Both the position numbers and the translations under genes were made by a program. A model generated the notes under the pieces. It made no database searches and was not told where the DNA came from. It saw nothing but the letters and a program-made list of their open reading frames with translations. A stretch of 64,000 nt of DNA from JAEUMW01 sp039807745 (lineage in GTDB: Bacteria > Pseudomonadota > Gammaproteobacteria > Burkholderiales > JAEUMW01): the NCBI GenBank assembly GCA_039807745.1, contig JBDHRV010000001.1:1-64000 (forward strand), given 5' to 3'. Shown here in pieces: positions 28,982 through 38,524 of this stretch (positions are counted from its first letter, which is position 1; each line of letters starts with the position of its first letter).

Positions 28982-31579
28982 TCAGCTGCCGTCCGCCTTG
29001 CCGCCCCGCGCCTTCGCCGGACCGACGCTCTTGCGCGCCGTGTCCTTCTTTTCTGGCTTCGGCGCCCGCGGGGCGAACTCGAAGCCGATCTTGCCCTGCG
29101 CCTGAGCCACCAGATACGCCTTGAACTTGCGGCCGTTGCGTTTGCTGACGAAGTTGGTGAGAAGGTCGGTTCGGCCCTCGTTCAGCAGTTTCGTCATCTG
29201 CTCGCGCGAGATCTCCTGTTGCAGGATGATCTTCCCGGATCGGAAGTCGCAGCGCTTGCGCGGCGTATTCGCGCACAGATAGCTCAAGTTGTGCTCGTAG
29301 ACCTCGGCACCACACTTCGGGCATGCACCTAGCGGTTCCTGCCCCGTGAAGTCGATCTCGTCCGGCTCGTCGTCGTCCTGGCGACTCTGGCCGAAATCGA
29401 ACTCGAGCTTGTGGTTTTCCCCCTCCTCGTCGCGGACAATGCGCAGGATCGCTGCGAAGGGCCGACCCAGCTTGGAGCGGAAGCCCTGCAGCGGTCCCAG
29501 CTCGCGCCTGGCCAGCAGCGTTTCCACTTCCTCGACCTCGAACTGGCGCCCGCCCGGGGTCTTGGTGATGGAAAAACCGCATCGATCGCACGCGAAGCGG
29601 CGGTAGTTCTCGCGCACGACGCCTCCACAGGTCGGGCAGGCGGTGCGTAAAGTGGCGTAGTCACCCGGGACCGTGTCGCTGTCGTACTCCTTGGCGCGCT
29701 TCACGATCTCTTCGGTCATGCGTGCGATCTCGGCCATGAAGGCCTCGCGCTTGAGCCGCCCCCGTTCCATCTGGGCCAGCTTGTACTCCCATTCCCCGGT
29801 CAGTTCCGGCTGCGTGAGCTCGCTCACGCCGAGGCCGTGCAGCAGCGTCATAAGCTGAAACGCCTTCGCGGTCGGAACGAGCTCACGACCTTCACGCAGC
29901 AGATACTTCTCGCCGATCAGCCCCTCTATGATCTGTGCCCGCGTCGCCGGTGTGCCGAGCCCTTTCTGCGCCATCGCCTCGCGCAGCTCGTCGTCGTCGA
30001 CGAGCTTGCCTGCACCCTCCATGGCAGTCAGCAGGGTTCCTTCGTTGTAGCGCGGGGGAGGTTTCGTTTGCAGCGCGACGGCCTCCACCACCTCGGCGCG
30101 TGGCTGCTCGTCGCGGGCGACGGCGACGAGATTCGCGTCTTCGTCGGCCGCTTCCTTGCCGTAGACCGCAAGCCAGCCTGGGTTCACCAGAACCTTCCCT
30201 TCGGTGCGGAAGCAGTGCGCTTCCACACGCGTGACGCGGGTGGTGATGAGATACTCCGCGGCCGGAAAGAACACCGCCAGGAAGCGCTTCGCGACGAGAT
30301 CATAGATGCGCTGCTGCACTTCGTTCAGACCCTTGGCGGGCAGCGGTGTCGGGATGATCGCAAAATGGTCGCTGATTTTCGCGTTGTCGAAGACGCGCCG
30401 GTTCGGACGCACCCACTTCTCTCCGAGAACCTGCGCGGCGAACCTCGCATATGCATCGACCTGACCCATGGCCGCCAGGGTGCTCGTGACCGTCCCGAGG
30501 TAGTCGTCCGGGAGGTGCCGGGAATCGGTGCGCGGGTAGGTCAGCACCTTGTACTTCTCGTACAGCTCCTGGGCGATCGACAAGGTCGTCTTCGCGGAAA
30601 AGCCGAACCGACCGTTCGCTTCCCGCTGCAGCGACGTGAGGTCGAACAGCAAGGGAGAGAGCTGGGTGCTCGGCCTGGCCTCGTCGGTGACGGTGCCGGT
30701 CTTGCCGCGGCACGCGGCAACGACCGCAAGCGCCTCCGCCTCGTGCCAGATCCGGGTGTCCTTACGCTCCGGATCGTCCTCGTCGCGCTTGAACTTGGGA
30801 TCGAACCACTTGCCGTCGTACGTGCCGGCCTGCACGGCGAAGCTCGCCCGCACCTCCCAGTAATCGCGCGGCACGAAACCCTTGATGGACTTCTCGCGGT
30901 CGACGACGATCGCGAGCGTCGGCGTCTGCACGCGGCCCACGGTGGTCAAGTAGAAGCCGCCGCCCTTCGAGTTGAACGCGGTCATCGCCCGTGTGCCGTT
31001 GATGCCGACGATCCAATCCGCCTCCGAGCGGCTGCGCGCAGCGCTCGCCAGCGGCTGCATAGCCTCGTCGTCGCGCAGCTTGGCGAACCCCTCGCGGATG
31101 GCGGCCGGGGTCATGGACTGCAGCCACAGCCGGCGGATCGGCTGCGACGCGCGCGCCGCCTGCACGATGTAGCGAAAGATGAGCTCGCCCTCGCGTCCGG
31201 CGTCGCAGGCATTGATGAGCTCGATCACGTCCTTGCGCCGAATGAGCTGCTTTAGCAGCCGGAGACGGTCGGCGCTCTTCGCGATCGGATGCAGGTCGAA
31301 CTCCGGCGGAATCACCGGCAGATGCGCGAAGCTCCACTTGCCGCGCTTCACGTCGTACTTCTCGGGAGCCGCGATCTCCAGGAGGTGGCCTACCGCCGAC
31401 GACAGCAGGTACCGATCCGACTCGAAGTAGCCGTCGTGCTTGGCGAAACCGCCCAGCGCCTTCGCGATGTCGTTGGCGACGGAGGGCTTCTCCGCGATGA
31501 TCAGCCGCTTGCCGGCCGCGGACTCACTGGCCTGCAGTTCGACGGATTTGCGCGGGCTGCGGCGTGGTGAGGAAGCCAT
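28982..31579 (-). CDS. topB: DNA topoisomerase III (type IA)
   Basis: This type IA enzyme decatenates and relaxes DNA by single-strand passage. The 865-residue protein starts with a short basic tail, then a TOPRIM domain with the glutamate in LIIAEKPSVA (about E30) and the acidic DAGREGEL motif at about 126-133. The catalytic Tyr is in TYPRTDSRH (about Y348). The C-terminus has zinc-ribbon-like pairs (CPTC, CDRC, CPKC) and a Lys-rich tail. The ATG at 31579 is preceded by a pyrimidine-rich stretch without a ribosome site, so the start is less sure. A role as topoisomerase III rather than I is inferred from the N-terminal TOPRIM spacing. Confidence 0.93.
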   Translation of the reverse strand: MASSPRRSPRKSVELQASESAAGKRLIIAEKPSVANDIAKALGGFAKHDGYFESDRYLLSSAVGHLLEIAAPEKYDVKRGKWSFAHLPVIPPEFDLHPIAKSADRLRLLKQLIRRKDVIELINACDAGREGELIFRYIVQAARASQPIRRLWLQSMTPAAIREGFAKLRDDEAMQPLASAARSRSEADWIVGINGTRAMTAFNSKGGGFYLTTVGRVQTPTLAIVVDREKSIKGFVPRDYWEVRASFAVQAGTYDGKWFDPKFKRDEDDPERKDTRIWHEAEALAVVAACRGKTGTVTDEARPSTQLSPLLFDLTSLQREANGRFGFSAKTTLSIAQELYEKYKVLTYPRTDSRHLPDDYLGTVTSTLAAMGQVDAYARFAAQVLGEKWVRPNRRVFDNAKISDHFAIIPTPLPAKGLNEVQQRIYDLVAKRFLAVFFPAAEYLITTRVTRVEAHCFRTEGKVLVNPGWLAVYGKEAADEDANLVAVARDEQPRAEVVEAVALQTKPPPRYNEGTLLTAMEGAGKLVDDDELREAMAQKGLGTPATRAQIIEGLIGEKYLLREGRELVPTAKAFQLMTLLHGLGVSELTQPELTGEWEYKLAQMERGRLKREAFMAEIARMTEEIVKRAKEYDSDTVPGDYATLRTACPTCGGVVRENYRRFACDRCGFSITKTPGGRQFEVEEVETLLARRELGPLQGFRSKLGRPFAAILRIVRDEEGENHKLEFDFGQSRQDDDEPDEIDFTGQEPLGACPKCGAEVYEHNLSYLCANTPRKRCDFRSGKIILQQEISREQMTKLLNEGRTDLLTNFVSKRNGRKFKAYLVAQAQGKIGFEFAPRAPKPEKKDTARKSVGPAKARGGKADGS

Positions 31580-31669
31580 AGGAGAGGGGGACGGGGATGC
31601 GGCCGGCCGGGAACGGCTGGGAATGATAAGCGCACGAATTCAGGCGGCGCAAGGCCGGCTCGGGCGGTC

Positions 31670-31678
31670 GGGGGGGGG
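31670..31678. repeat. Run of nine G in the dprA-topB spacer
   Basis: A homopolymer of nine G lies in the 121-bp spacer, which otherwise shows no gene or clear signal. Such runs can vary by slippage or be assembly errors. It is outside any coding region. Confidence 0.7.
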
Positions 31679-31700
31679 CGAATGGCTGCGGTGGGCCGTT

Positions 31701-32798
31701 TCAGGCACGGCGCTGATACAGACCGCCCGGCAGTGCCGCCACCCGCCCGGCGAGCTCCAGTGCGAGCAATCCCGCGGTGACCGCTTCCGGCGGCAGACCG
31801 CTGCGGCTGCAGAGGGCATCGACGCCGACGGGGTCGTAGCCAACGTGGCGAAGCAGCAGCGCGACCTCGGGGTCATCGCCGGCGTCACCGGCGTCTTCCC
31901 CGGGGGCGGGCGCTCGCGGCGAGGCTCCGACCCCCAGTTCCTCCAGAATGTCGGCTGCGTTTTCAACGAGCTTTGCGCCCTGCTTGATGAGCGCGTGACA
32001 CCCCTTCGTGAGAGGCGAGTGAATCGAGCCGGGAATGGCGAACACCTCACGGCCCTGCTCGAGGGCGCACCGCGCAGTGATCAGCGAGCCGCTCTGCACG
32101 GCCGCTTCGACCACGAGGCAGCCACGCGCCAAGCCGCTGATGATGCGGTTGCGCCGCGGAAAGTTGCCGGGGAGTGCGCGGGTGCCGAGCGCGAACTCGG
32201 TGACGAGCGCGCCTTTTTCCAGAATGGCCGCGGCGAGATCGCGATGGCGCGCCGGATAGATGCGGTCGGGACCGGTACCGACGACGGCGACGGTGCCGGC
32301 CTGACCGGCCAGTGCGCCGCGATGCGCAGCGGCGTCGATACCCTCGGCAAGGCCGCTCACGATCGTGATGCCGACGTCGCTGAGCGCGCGGGAGAAGGCC
32401 TGTGCGTTGTCGAGTCCCTGGGCGGTCGGCGTACGGCTGCCGACAACGGCGAGGGCGAAAGCACCGAGCGCGTCACGCTGTCCGGCAACGAAAAGGACCG
32501 CAGGCGGATCGGCAATCTCCAGCAGCAGCCGCGGATAGTCGGGGTCGGCCAGGGTGACGAGGTGATGCGCATCGTGGCTGAGCCAGGCGATCGTCGCGTC
32601 GACCGCCTCCCGCGGCGGTTCGGCCGCCAGACGGGCTGCCTGGCGCGCGGGGATCACCCGCTCCAGCTCACTGCGATCCTTGCTCAGTACCGCGTCGGGC
32701 GTACCGAAGGCGCTGAGCAGCTTGCGCAGCGTCCGGGGGCCGATCTCGGGCACGAGACTCAAGGCGAGCCACGGTTCCAGGTCGGGGCTGTAGGGCAT
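31701..32798 (-). CDS. dprA: DNA-processing protein DprA (Smf)
   Basis: DprA binds incoming single-stranded DNA and loads RecA during natural transformation. With ATG 32798 (MPYSPDLEPW) the product is 365 residues; an in-frame TTG at 32813 lies in the T-run of an upstream hairpin and is less likely. It has an N-terminal SAM-like helical region, the extended Rossmann fold (VGSRTPTAQG, then SGLAEGIDAAAH, then NRIISGLARGCLVVEAA), and a C-terminal winged-helix domain (about 300-365). It lies upstream of topB; the smg gene often found here is absent. Confidence 0.95.
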   Translation of the reverse strand: MPYSPDLEPWLALSLVPEIGPRTLRKLLSAFGTPDAVLSKDRSELERVIPARQAARLAAEPPREAVDATIAWLSHDAHHLVTLADPDYPRLLLEIADPPAVLFVAGQRDALGAFALAVVGSRTPTAQGLDNAQAFSRALSDVGITIVSGLAEGIDAAAHRGALAGQAGTVAVVGTGPDRIYPARHRDLAAAILEKGALVTEFALGTRALPGNFPRRNRIISGLARGCLVVEAAVQSGSLITARCALEQGREVFAIPGSIHSPLTKGCHALIKQGAKLVENAADILEELGVGASPRAPAPGEDAGDAGDDPEVALLLRHVGYDPVGVDALCSRSGLPPEAVTAGLLALELAGRVAALPGGLYQRRA

Positions 32799-32810
32799 GA
32801 ACGCGGTGTG

Positions 32811-32845
32811 CAAAACGCGAGCGGCCGGGATGTCCGGCCGCTCGC
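32811..32845 (-). terminator. Hairpin terminator after the LysM gene, just upstream of dprA
   Basis: Perfect 12-bp arms (32817-32828 and 32834-32845) with a 5-base loop are followed on the minus strand by GTTTTGC. It begins 18 bp after the LysM protein stop and its T-run ends 12 bp before the dprA ATG, so there is no room for a dprA promoter between them. Confidence 0.8.
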
Positions 32846-32863
32846 TGGGATTGCGGCAGTATG

Positions 32864-34078
32864 CTAAGGGTTCCCGATGGTGTCCAGCACCTCGACCGGC
32901 CGGCTCGACTCGAGGACCAGTGCGAACGACACTCGCTCGAAGGTTCGGAACACGAAGAGCAGCCCGTACCGCTCCTTCGGGAGCATGTTGAGAGGACTGC
33001 GCTCGCTGACGATCGGCCGGGCAGCCGCAGTGCGCGGACCGGGCAGGCGCGGCGTCTGCGCCATCGGGTTATCCTGCAGTGCGGAGAGCTCCTGGGCCGG
33101 CCCCGGATCTCCCCAGTACGGCGGTCCGCGCCACGCGGATTGTGTCGTTTCGAGCTCTGCCGGGGTGCCCCAGAAGGGGCCGCCGGTACGCATCACGCGT
33201 CGGTGCGTGGCCGGATCGCGGTAGATGCCGAGCACCGTGCCTTCGTCCAAGCCGTCACGCGTGCCGCGATTGATGGCCACGATCGAGTTCTGCCCCATTT
33301 CGCGAAGATTGCTGTAGGCCGAGAGGATGCGACCGTCGATGTTCACCGCCGGGGCGTGCGGCGCGTAGGAATACGGCATGGGCTGACCGGCCGGCAGCAG
33401 GCGGTCGCCGATCCCGATCTCCCGTTTGACGGAAGCGATTTCGATCGTGCTGATCTCGCCGAACTCGACCACCCTGGCTTCACCGAGATAGATCGCCCCG
33501 TAGCCCAGGTATTCGCCGGTTTCGGGATCCACGATCGGCGCGGCCGGCCGGTAGGCGTGGACGGTGCGCCCCTCCTCGGGCCTGAGCCCCCGTGCGAAGG
33601 CTCTGCTGCCGTTGCCCATCATGACGCGGTTCTCGTCGCCCGCGACGATGCGCGGGGCGTCATCCAAGGTAGCCGCCGGGACCACCAGGGGGCGGCTGAG
33701 GAACGGCTCGATGACCGCCGCCGGAACGGTGGGGATGGCCTGCGCGTTGAGCTCTTCGACGCGGACGCGCGGGCTCAGGCGGCCGGCCTCCGCGCCTCGC
33801 GTCAGGCGCAGCCGCGGCTCGGCACCGCTGCGATCGAGGACGATCACATCGCCCGGATAGATCCAGTGCGGGTTCCTGATCTGCTCGCGGTTGAGTTCCC
33901 AGACCTCGGGCCAGCGCCACGGCTCCTTCAGGAACTTGCCGGCAATCCCCCACAGCGTGTCGCCTTTCACCACGGTGTATTGCTCCGGCGGACTGTCCGT
34001 CAGCGTGACCGCAGCGTTCGCGGCACCGGAGACGCAAAACGCGGTGAACAAAACGGCGGATATAATGGACTTAAGCAT
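32864..34078 (-). CDS. Secreted LysM-domain protein
   Basis: This 404-residue protein starts with a signal peptide (MLKSIISAVLFTAFCVSGAA, cleavage near ANA-AV) and one LysM domain at about residues 33-82 (YTVVKGDTLWGIAGKFL, then NPHWIYPGDVIVL). The rest, to residue 404, is a conserved but uncharacterised region. LysM binds GlcNAc of peptidoglycan, so a periplasmic wall-associated role is inferred. GGAG lies 6 bp before the ATG. It is divergent from def, an arrangement common in betaproteobacteria, and ends in a strong terminator. Confidence 0.88.
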   Translation of the reverse strand: MLKSIISAVLFTAFCVSGAANAAVTLTDSPPEQYTVVKGDTLWGIAGKFLKEPWRWPEVWELNREQIRNPHWIYPGDVIVLDRSGAEPRLRLTRGAEAGRLSPRVRVEELNAQAIPTVPAAVIEPFLSRPLVVPAATLDDAPRIVAGDENRVMMGNGSRAFARGLRPEEGRTVHAYRPAAPIVDPETGEYLGYGAIYLGEARVVEFGEISTIEIASVKREIGIGDRLLPAGQPMPYSYAPHAPAVNIDGRILSAYSNLREMGQNSIVAINRGTRDGLDEGTVLGIYRDPATHRRVMRTGGPFWGTPAELETTQSAWRGPPYWGDPGPAQELSALQDNPMAQTPRLPGPRTAAARPIVSERSPLNMLPKERYGLLFVFRTFERVSFALVLESSRPVEVLDTIGNP

Positions 34079-34205
34079 CGTCTACTCCACTTTCCCTCGG
34101 GGCGTTGCTGGAATCGAGTTTGATTGGAAGCTGTTTTCGCGCCAGGGGGCCGATCGTTCTCGTCGCACCAGGCTGCCTGGTTCTCACATGAGCTACCGCA
34201 AATAG

Positions 34206-34709
34206 ATGGCGATTCGTTCCATCCTGCAATATCCCGACGAGCGCCTGCACCGGATCGCCGAGCCCGTGGGGCAGGTGACCGACGACATCAAGGTGCTCGT
34301 CGCCGACCTGGCGGAGACCATGTACGCTGCGCCCGGCATCGGGCTGGCGGCGACCCAGGTGGACGTGCACAAGCGGGTGATCGTGATCGACATTTCGGAC
34401 GCGCGTGACGAGCTTCTGGTGTTGATCGATCCCGAAATCGTCGCGCAGAGTGGCGCCACGGAATGCGAGGAAGGTTGTTTGTCGGTGCCCGGCGTCTACG
34501 AGACCGTGCAACGCGCCGAACGCGTCACGGTGCGCGCGCTGGATCGCGGCGGGCGAGCGTTTGAACTGGAGGCGGAAGGGCTGCTGGCTGTCTGCATCCA
34601 GCATGAGATGGATCATCTGCAGGGGCGGGTTTTCGTGGAGTACCTGTCGCGCCTGAAGCAGTCCCGCATAATCGCGAAACTTCGCAAGCTGCAACGCAAG
34701 GCCTCCTGA
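34206..34709 (+). CDS. def: Peptide deformylase
   Basis: Def removes the formyl group from nascent proteins. The 167-residue protein has all three motifs: GIGLAATQ (44-51), EGCLSVPG with metal ligand C91, and QHEMDHLQG with H133 and H137. The length and motifs indicate the type 1 enzyme. It is followed by fmt, its functional counterpart, after 122 bp with no recognisable feature. Upstream is a 127-bp spacer shared with the divergent LysM gene. Confidence 0.97.
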   Translation: MAIRSILQYPDERLHRIAEPVGQVTDDIKVLVADLAETMYAAPGIGLAATQVDVHKRVIVIDISDARDELLVLIDPEIVAQSGATECEEGCLSVPGVYETVQRAERVTVRALDRGGRAFELEAEGLLAVCIQHEMDHLQGRVFVEYLSRLKQSRIIAKLRKLQRKAS

Positions 34710-34831
34710 TCTCTGGACCTGAAGACTGGCTTACAACGCGGTCCCGGTGAACAATGGCGGAGTGGCTGCCGCAACCGCAGGCGGCGGCGGTTCAAGCACG
34801 TTTTGCACCCGCGATTGACACACTTCCGTCG

Positions 34832-35767
34832 ATGCGAATCATCTTTGCCGGTACCCCCGCCTTTGCTGCCATCGCGCTGCGCGCCCTGTGGGCTGCCGAG
34901 CACCACGTCGTGTTAGTCCTCACTCAGCCTGACAGGCCCAGCGGCCGCGGGCTGGTAATGAAGACGAGCGAAGTGAAGCGGACCGCGCTGGAACACGGGT
35001 TGCCGCTCGAGCAGCCCGCTTCGCTGCGCGACGAAGCGGTGATCGCCCGACTGCGGTCGGTCGGCGCGGACGTGGTGGTCGTCGCGGCATACGGTCTCAT
35101 TCTCCCGCCTGCCGTGCTCGAGGTGACGCCGCTCGGCTGCATCAACATTCACGCCTCGCTTCTGCCTCGCTGGCGTGGCGCGGCACCGATCCAGCGCGCG
35201 TTGCTCGCGGGCGACCCGGAGACCGGTGTGTCGATCATGCAGATGGATGCCGGGCTCGACACCGGGCCCGTCCTGCTCGAACGTCTCGTACGAATCGCGG
35301 ACGACGATACCGCCGGCACGCTGGAGGCAAAGCTCGCCGCGGTCGGGGCCGAGGCCATCGTGGCGGCGCTCGACGCGATAGAGCAGGGGCAAGTCGTCCC
35401 GCGCCCCCAGCCCGAGGCCGGTGTCAGTTACGCGCACAAGATCTCCCGCGAGGAAGCACGTCTCGACTGGTCACGGTCAGCGGTCGAGCTGGAACGGGCG
35501 GTTCGCGCCTTCGACCCAGTGCCCGGTGCGCATACGACGCTGGCCGGACAGGCGCTCAAGATCTGGCGCGCCCGTGCCGACGCACGGGCCGTCGAGACCG
35601 TCGCATCGGGTACCGTAGTGGAGGGCGCGGGCGGCGATCTCGCCATCGTCTGCGGACAAGGCGTCCTCAGTATCGCGGAACTGCAGCGAGCCGGTGGGCG
35701 ACGGCAGTCGGCCGCGGAATTCCTGCGCGGGACCCCGGTCGCACCAGGCACCCGTCTGGGCACTTGA
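34832..35767 (+). CDS. fmt: Methionyl-tRNA formyltransferase
   Basis: Fmt formylates initiator Met-tRNA using 10-formyl-THF. The start is ATG 34832 (MRIIFAGTPAFA); earlier in-frame codons do not match the family. The 311-residue product has the catalytic region NIHASLLPRWRGAAPIQRALLAGD split across residues about 109-132 and a C-terminal OB-fold domain. It sits between def and htpX on the same strand. Confidence 0.96.
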   Translation: MRIIFAGTPAFAAIALRALWAAEHHVVLVLTQPDRPSGRGLVMKTSEVKRTALEHGLPLEQPASLRDEAVIARLRSVGADVVVVAAYGLILPPAVLEVTPLGCINIHASLLPRWRGAAPIQRALLAGDPETGVSIMQMDAGLDTGPVLLERLVRIADDDTAGTLEAKLAAVGAEAIVAALDAIEQGQVVPRPQPEAGVSYAHKISREEARLDWSRSAVELERAVRAFDPVPGAHTTLAGQALKIWRARADARAVETVASGTVVEGAGGDLAIVCGQGVLSIAELQRAGGRRQSAAEFLRGTPVAPGTRLGT

Positions 35768-35831
35768 AATCGGCTGCCCCGGACGCAATCAATCGCTTGC
35801 TTCTCGTTGTCTGATTGGGAGATTCGGAACG

Positions 35832-36680
35832 ATGCTAGGCAGCTGGGTCAAGACCTTCGTGTTGATGGCCGCGATCGTCGCTTTGTTCGGCGCCATCGGC
35901 TACCTGATCGGGGGTGGTGCGGGCATGCTCATCGCGCTGGCCCTGGGAGGCGCCATGAACATCTGGGCGTACTGGAATTCCGACAAGCTCGTGCTGCGGA
36001 TGTACAACGCGCAGGCGGTGGACGAGACGACAGCCCCCGAGTTCCACGCGATGGTGCGCGACCTCGCTCAGCGCGCGGGCTTGCCGATGCCGAAGGTGTA
36101 CGTCATCCACGAAGATCAGCCCAACGCCTTCGCCACCGGGCGCAATCCGCAGAACGCCGCCGTCGCCGCGACCACCGGCATCATGCAAGTGCTGACACCG
36201 CGCGAGCTGCGCGGCGTCATGGCACACGAGCTCGCCCACGTCAGGCATCGCGACACCCTGATCAGCACCATTTCCGCGACGCTCGCCGGGGCGATCTCCT
36301 CGGTTGCGCAGCTCGGCATGCTGTTCGGCGGTCACCAGCGCGAGGGGGAAGGTTCGACGAACCCGCTCGTCGGCATGCTGATCATGCTGTTCGCGCCATT
36401 TGCCGCCATGCTCATCCAGTTCGCGATCTCGCGCTCGCGCGAGTTCGAGGCCGACCGTGGCGGCGCCGAGATCTCGGGCGATCCGAAGGCGCTGGCAGCC
36501 GCGCTGGACAAGATCGAGCGTTACGCGAAGGGGCTCCCCATGCACACCGCGGAACAACATCCCGAGACCGCACAGATGATGATCGTGAATCCGTTGTCGG
36601 GCGGCGGGCTCAAGGGCCTCTTCAGTACGCATCCGTCCACCCAGGAGCGCGTGGCACGCTTGCTCGCGATGCCGGGGTGA
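35832..36680 (+). CDS. htpX: Membrane zinc metalloprotease HtpX
   Basis: HtpX takes part in quality control of inner-membrane proteins. With ATG 35832 (MLGSWVKTFV) it has 282 residues. Two N-terminal membrane helices (about 8-24, 28-46) are followed by the zinc motif HELAH at 132-136, with the third ligand in EFEADRGGAE. Further hydrophobic segments lie at about 145-165 and 180-200. The open frame continues upstream through fmt sequence without family similarity. rsmB follows 34 bp later. Confidence 0.95.
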   Translation: MLGSWVKTFVLMAAIVALFGAIGYLIGGGAGMLIALALGGAMNIWAYWNSDKLVLRMYNAQAVDETTAPEFHAMVRDLAQRAGLPMPKVYVIHEDQPNAFATGRNPQNAAVAATTGIMQVLTPRELRGVMAHELAHVRHRDTLISTISATLAGAISSVAQLGMLFGGHQREGEGSTNPLVGMLIMLFAPFAAMLIQFAISRSREFEADRGGAEISGDPKALAAALDKIERYAKGLPMHTAEQHPETAQMMIVNPLSGGGLKGLFSTHPSTQERVARLLAMPG

Positions 36681-36714
36681 AGACCCGCCGGAAATTCCGC
36701 AGCCGGCGCGTCGC

Positions 36715-37974
36715 TTGATCGAGATCCAGAAGGTCGCCGCCGAAACCGTCTGCAAGGTGCTCGCGGGGCGCAGTCTAGGATCCGTCCTGGACGGCCCCGA
36801 CCCGCGCCTCGAAGGGTGGGCGCGCGCGACGTTCCTCGACGCGACCTACGGCACGCTGCGCCATCTGGGAGAGCTGCGCGCCTGTCTCGCACAGCTGCTG
36901 CGACGGCCCCTGCGGCAGGGCATCGTGGAATCCCTCCTGCTCGTCGCGCTGTACCAGCTGCGCTATACCCGCACGGCGCCGCACGCCGTCGTCGACCACG
37001 CAGTGGACTGCACCGCAGCGCTCGGGGCAGCGCGCATGGGGGGGCTGGTGAACGCGGTGCTGCGCAATTTCCTGCGCGACGCCGACGGCGTCGTTTCGCG
37101 TGCACGGGCGACCCCGGAAGGGTGGTTCTCCTATCCATCGTGGTGGATCGAGAAGCTGCAGCTGCAATATCCCGCGGCCTGGACCGGCATCCTCGATACG
37201 GGTAACGAGCATCCCCCCTTCACGCTGCGTGTGCGGATCGGCCGCATGGCGATGGCGCACTATCTGGAATGGCTGCAGGAGGAGGGCATCGAGGCGCACC
37301 AGTCGGGCGAGAGTGCCGTGACGCTGGCACGCCCGCTGCCGGTGGCCGAGGTCCCGGGGTTCGCGGGGGGGATGGTGTCGGTGCAGGATGCCGGGGCCCA
37401 GTTCGCCGCGCCGCTGCTCGACCTCGACGACGACATGCGCGTGCTCGATGCCTGTGCTGCGCCCGGTGGCAAGGCCTCGCACATTCTGGAGCTCGCGCGC
37501 GTCAGGTTGCTGGCGCTCGATTGCGACGAGCGCAGACTGCGACGGGTGCAGGAGAATCTCGACCGCCTCGGTCTCGCGGCGCAGGTCGTCGCGGGGGATG
37601 CGGCGCGGCCTGGGATGTGGTGGGATGGTGCACCGTTCGACCGCATACTGGCCGACGTGCCGTGCTCCGCTTCCGGGGTCGTGCGCCGGCACCCGGACGT
37701 CAAATGGTTGCGGCGTCCGGCCGACCTCGACGGGTTCGCCGCGCATCAGGCCGCCCTCCTCGACGCCCTTTGGCACACGCTGCGCCGAGGTGGTAAATTG
37801 CTGTACGCAACCTGTTCTGTCTTTCGCGAGGAGAATCAGGATCAGGCGGACCGATTCCTCAACCGCCATCGAGATGCGCGCCGCCTTCCCCTAGCCGCGT
37901 TGCCGGATGACGGCATGCTGCTTCCGAACCGCGATCATGACGGCTTCTTCTACGCCCTGTTCGAGAAGGACTGA
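36715..37974 (+). CDS. rsmB: 16S rRNA m5C967 methyltransferase RsmB (Sun)
   Basis: RsmB methylates C967 in 16S rRNA with SAM. The start appears to be TTG 36715 (reads IEIQKVAAETV after Met), which matches the usual family start; there is no strong ribosome site. The 419-residue protein has an N-terminal NusB-like RNA-binding domain, the SAM motif DACAAPGGKASH, the release cysteine in DVPCSASG (C317) and the catalytic cysteine in ATCSVF (C367). The DUF4390 gene overlaps its 3' end. Confidence 0.95.
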   Translation: MIEIQKVAAETVCKVLAGRSLGSVLDGPDPRLEGWARATFLDATYGTLRHLGELRACLAQLLRRPLRQGIVESLLLVALYQLRYTRTAPHAVVDHAVDCTAALGAARMGGLVNAVLRNFLRDADGVVSRARATPEGWFSYPSWWIEKLQLQYPAAWTGILDTGNEHPPFTLRVRIGRMAMAHYLEWLQEEGIEAHQSGESAVTLARPLPVAEVPGFAGGMVSVQDAGAQFAAPLLDLDDDMRVLDACAAPGGKASHILELARVRLLALDCDERRLRRVQENLDRLGLAAQVVAGDAARPGMWWDGAPFDRILADVPCSASGVVRRHPDVKWLRRPADLDGFAAHQAALLDALWHTLRRGGKLLYATCSVFREENQDQADRFLNRHRDARRLPLAALPDDGMLLPNRDHDGFFYALFEKD

Positions 37975-38524
37975 AGCAAACTGGGCCTGGCGGGCGTGGG
38001 GGGCCGCGGTGCTCTCGGCCGTGGTCCTGTGCGCGTCGGCGCAGGGCATTCTTGTAACCTCGGCGGAGATCGTGCCGGGTGACGACGAGTACTATCTCAA
38101 CGCGGATTTCGACATCGTGCTGGGTGCGGCGGTGGAATCGGCGTTGAACCGCGGTGTGCCGTTGACGTTCGTCGTCGAGGCGCAGTTGACGCGCCCGCGC
38201 TGGTACTGGTTCGACGAGACGGCAGGCGAGACGCGCAGCCAGTATCGGCTGAGCTACAACGCGCTTACCCAGCAGTACCGCGTCGCAGTGGGCAATCTGT
38301 TCCAGAACTTCGGCACGCTGGCAGAAGCGCTGCAGCTCCTGTCGCGGGTGCGCAACCGGGCACTGGCCGAACGCGACGCGCTAAAAAAGGGCGAGACCTA
38401 CCGCGCCGGCGTGCGTTTCTGGCTCGACACGACCCAGCTGCCGAAGCCGTTTCAGGTCACGGCCCTGGGGTCGCGGGAATGGTCGCTCAATTCGAACTGG
38501 CATCGCTGGAACTTCACGCCATGA
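37937..38524 (+). CDS. DUF4390 secreted protein
   Basis: The family has unknown function but regularly lies between rsmB and the NtrY-like kinase in betaproteobacteria. The product has a basic N-terminus and hydrophobic stretch (AAVLSAVVLCASAQG), which looks like a signal peptide, then a beta-rich domain (ending SNWHRWNFTP). The start is uncertain: ATG 37937 gives 195 residues and overlaps rsmB by 38 bp; ATG 37907 and GTG codons near 38009 are alternatives. The stop overlaps the kinase ATG as ATGA, which suggests it is made in step with the sensor and may serve that pathway. Confidence 0.85.
   Translation: MTASSTPCSRRTEANWAWRAWGAAVLSAVVLCASAQGILVTSAEIVPGDDEYYLNADFDIVLGAAVESALNRGVPLTFVVEAQLTRPRWYWFDETAGETRSQYRLSYNALTQQYRVAVGNLFQNFGTLAEALQLLSRVRNRALAERDALKKGETYRAGVRFWLDTTQLPKPFQVTALGSREWSLNSNWHRWNFTP

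Noticed and set aside
34815..34820. TTGACA before fmt as a promoter -35
   Set aside because: It is 12 bp from the fmt ATG, leaving no room for a -10 and transcript start.
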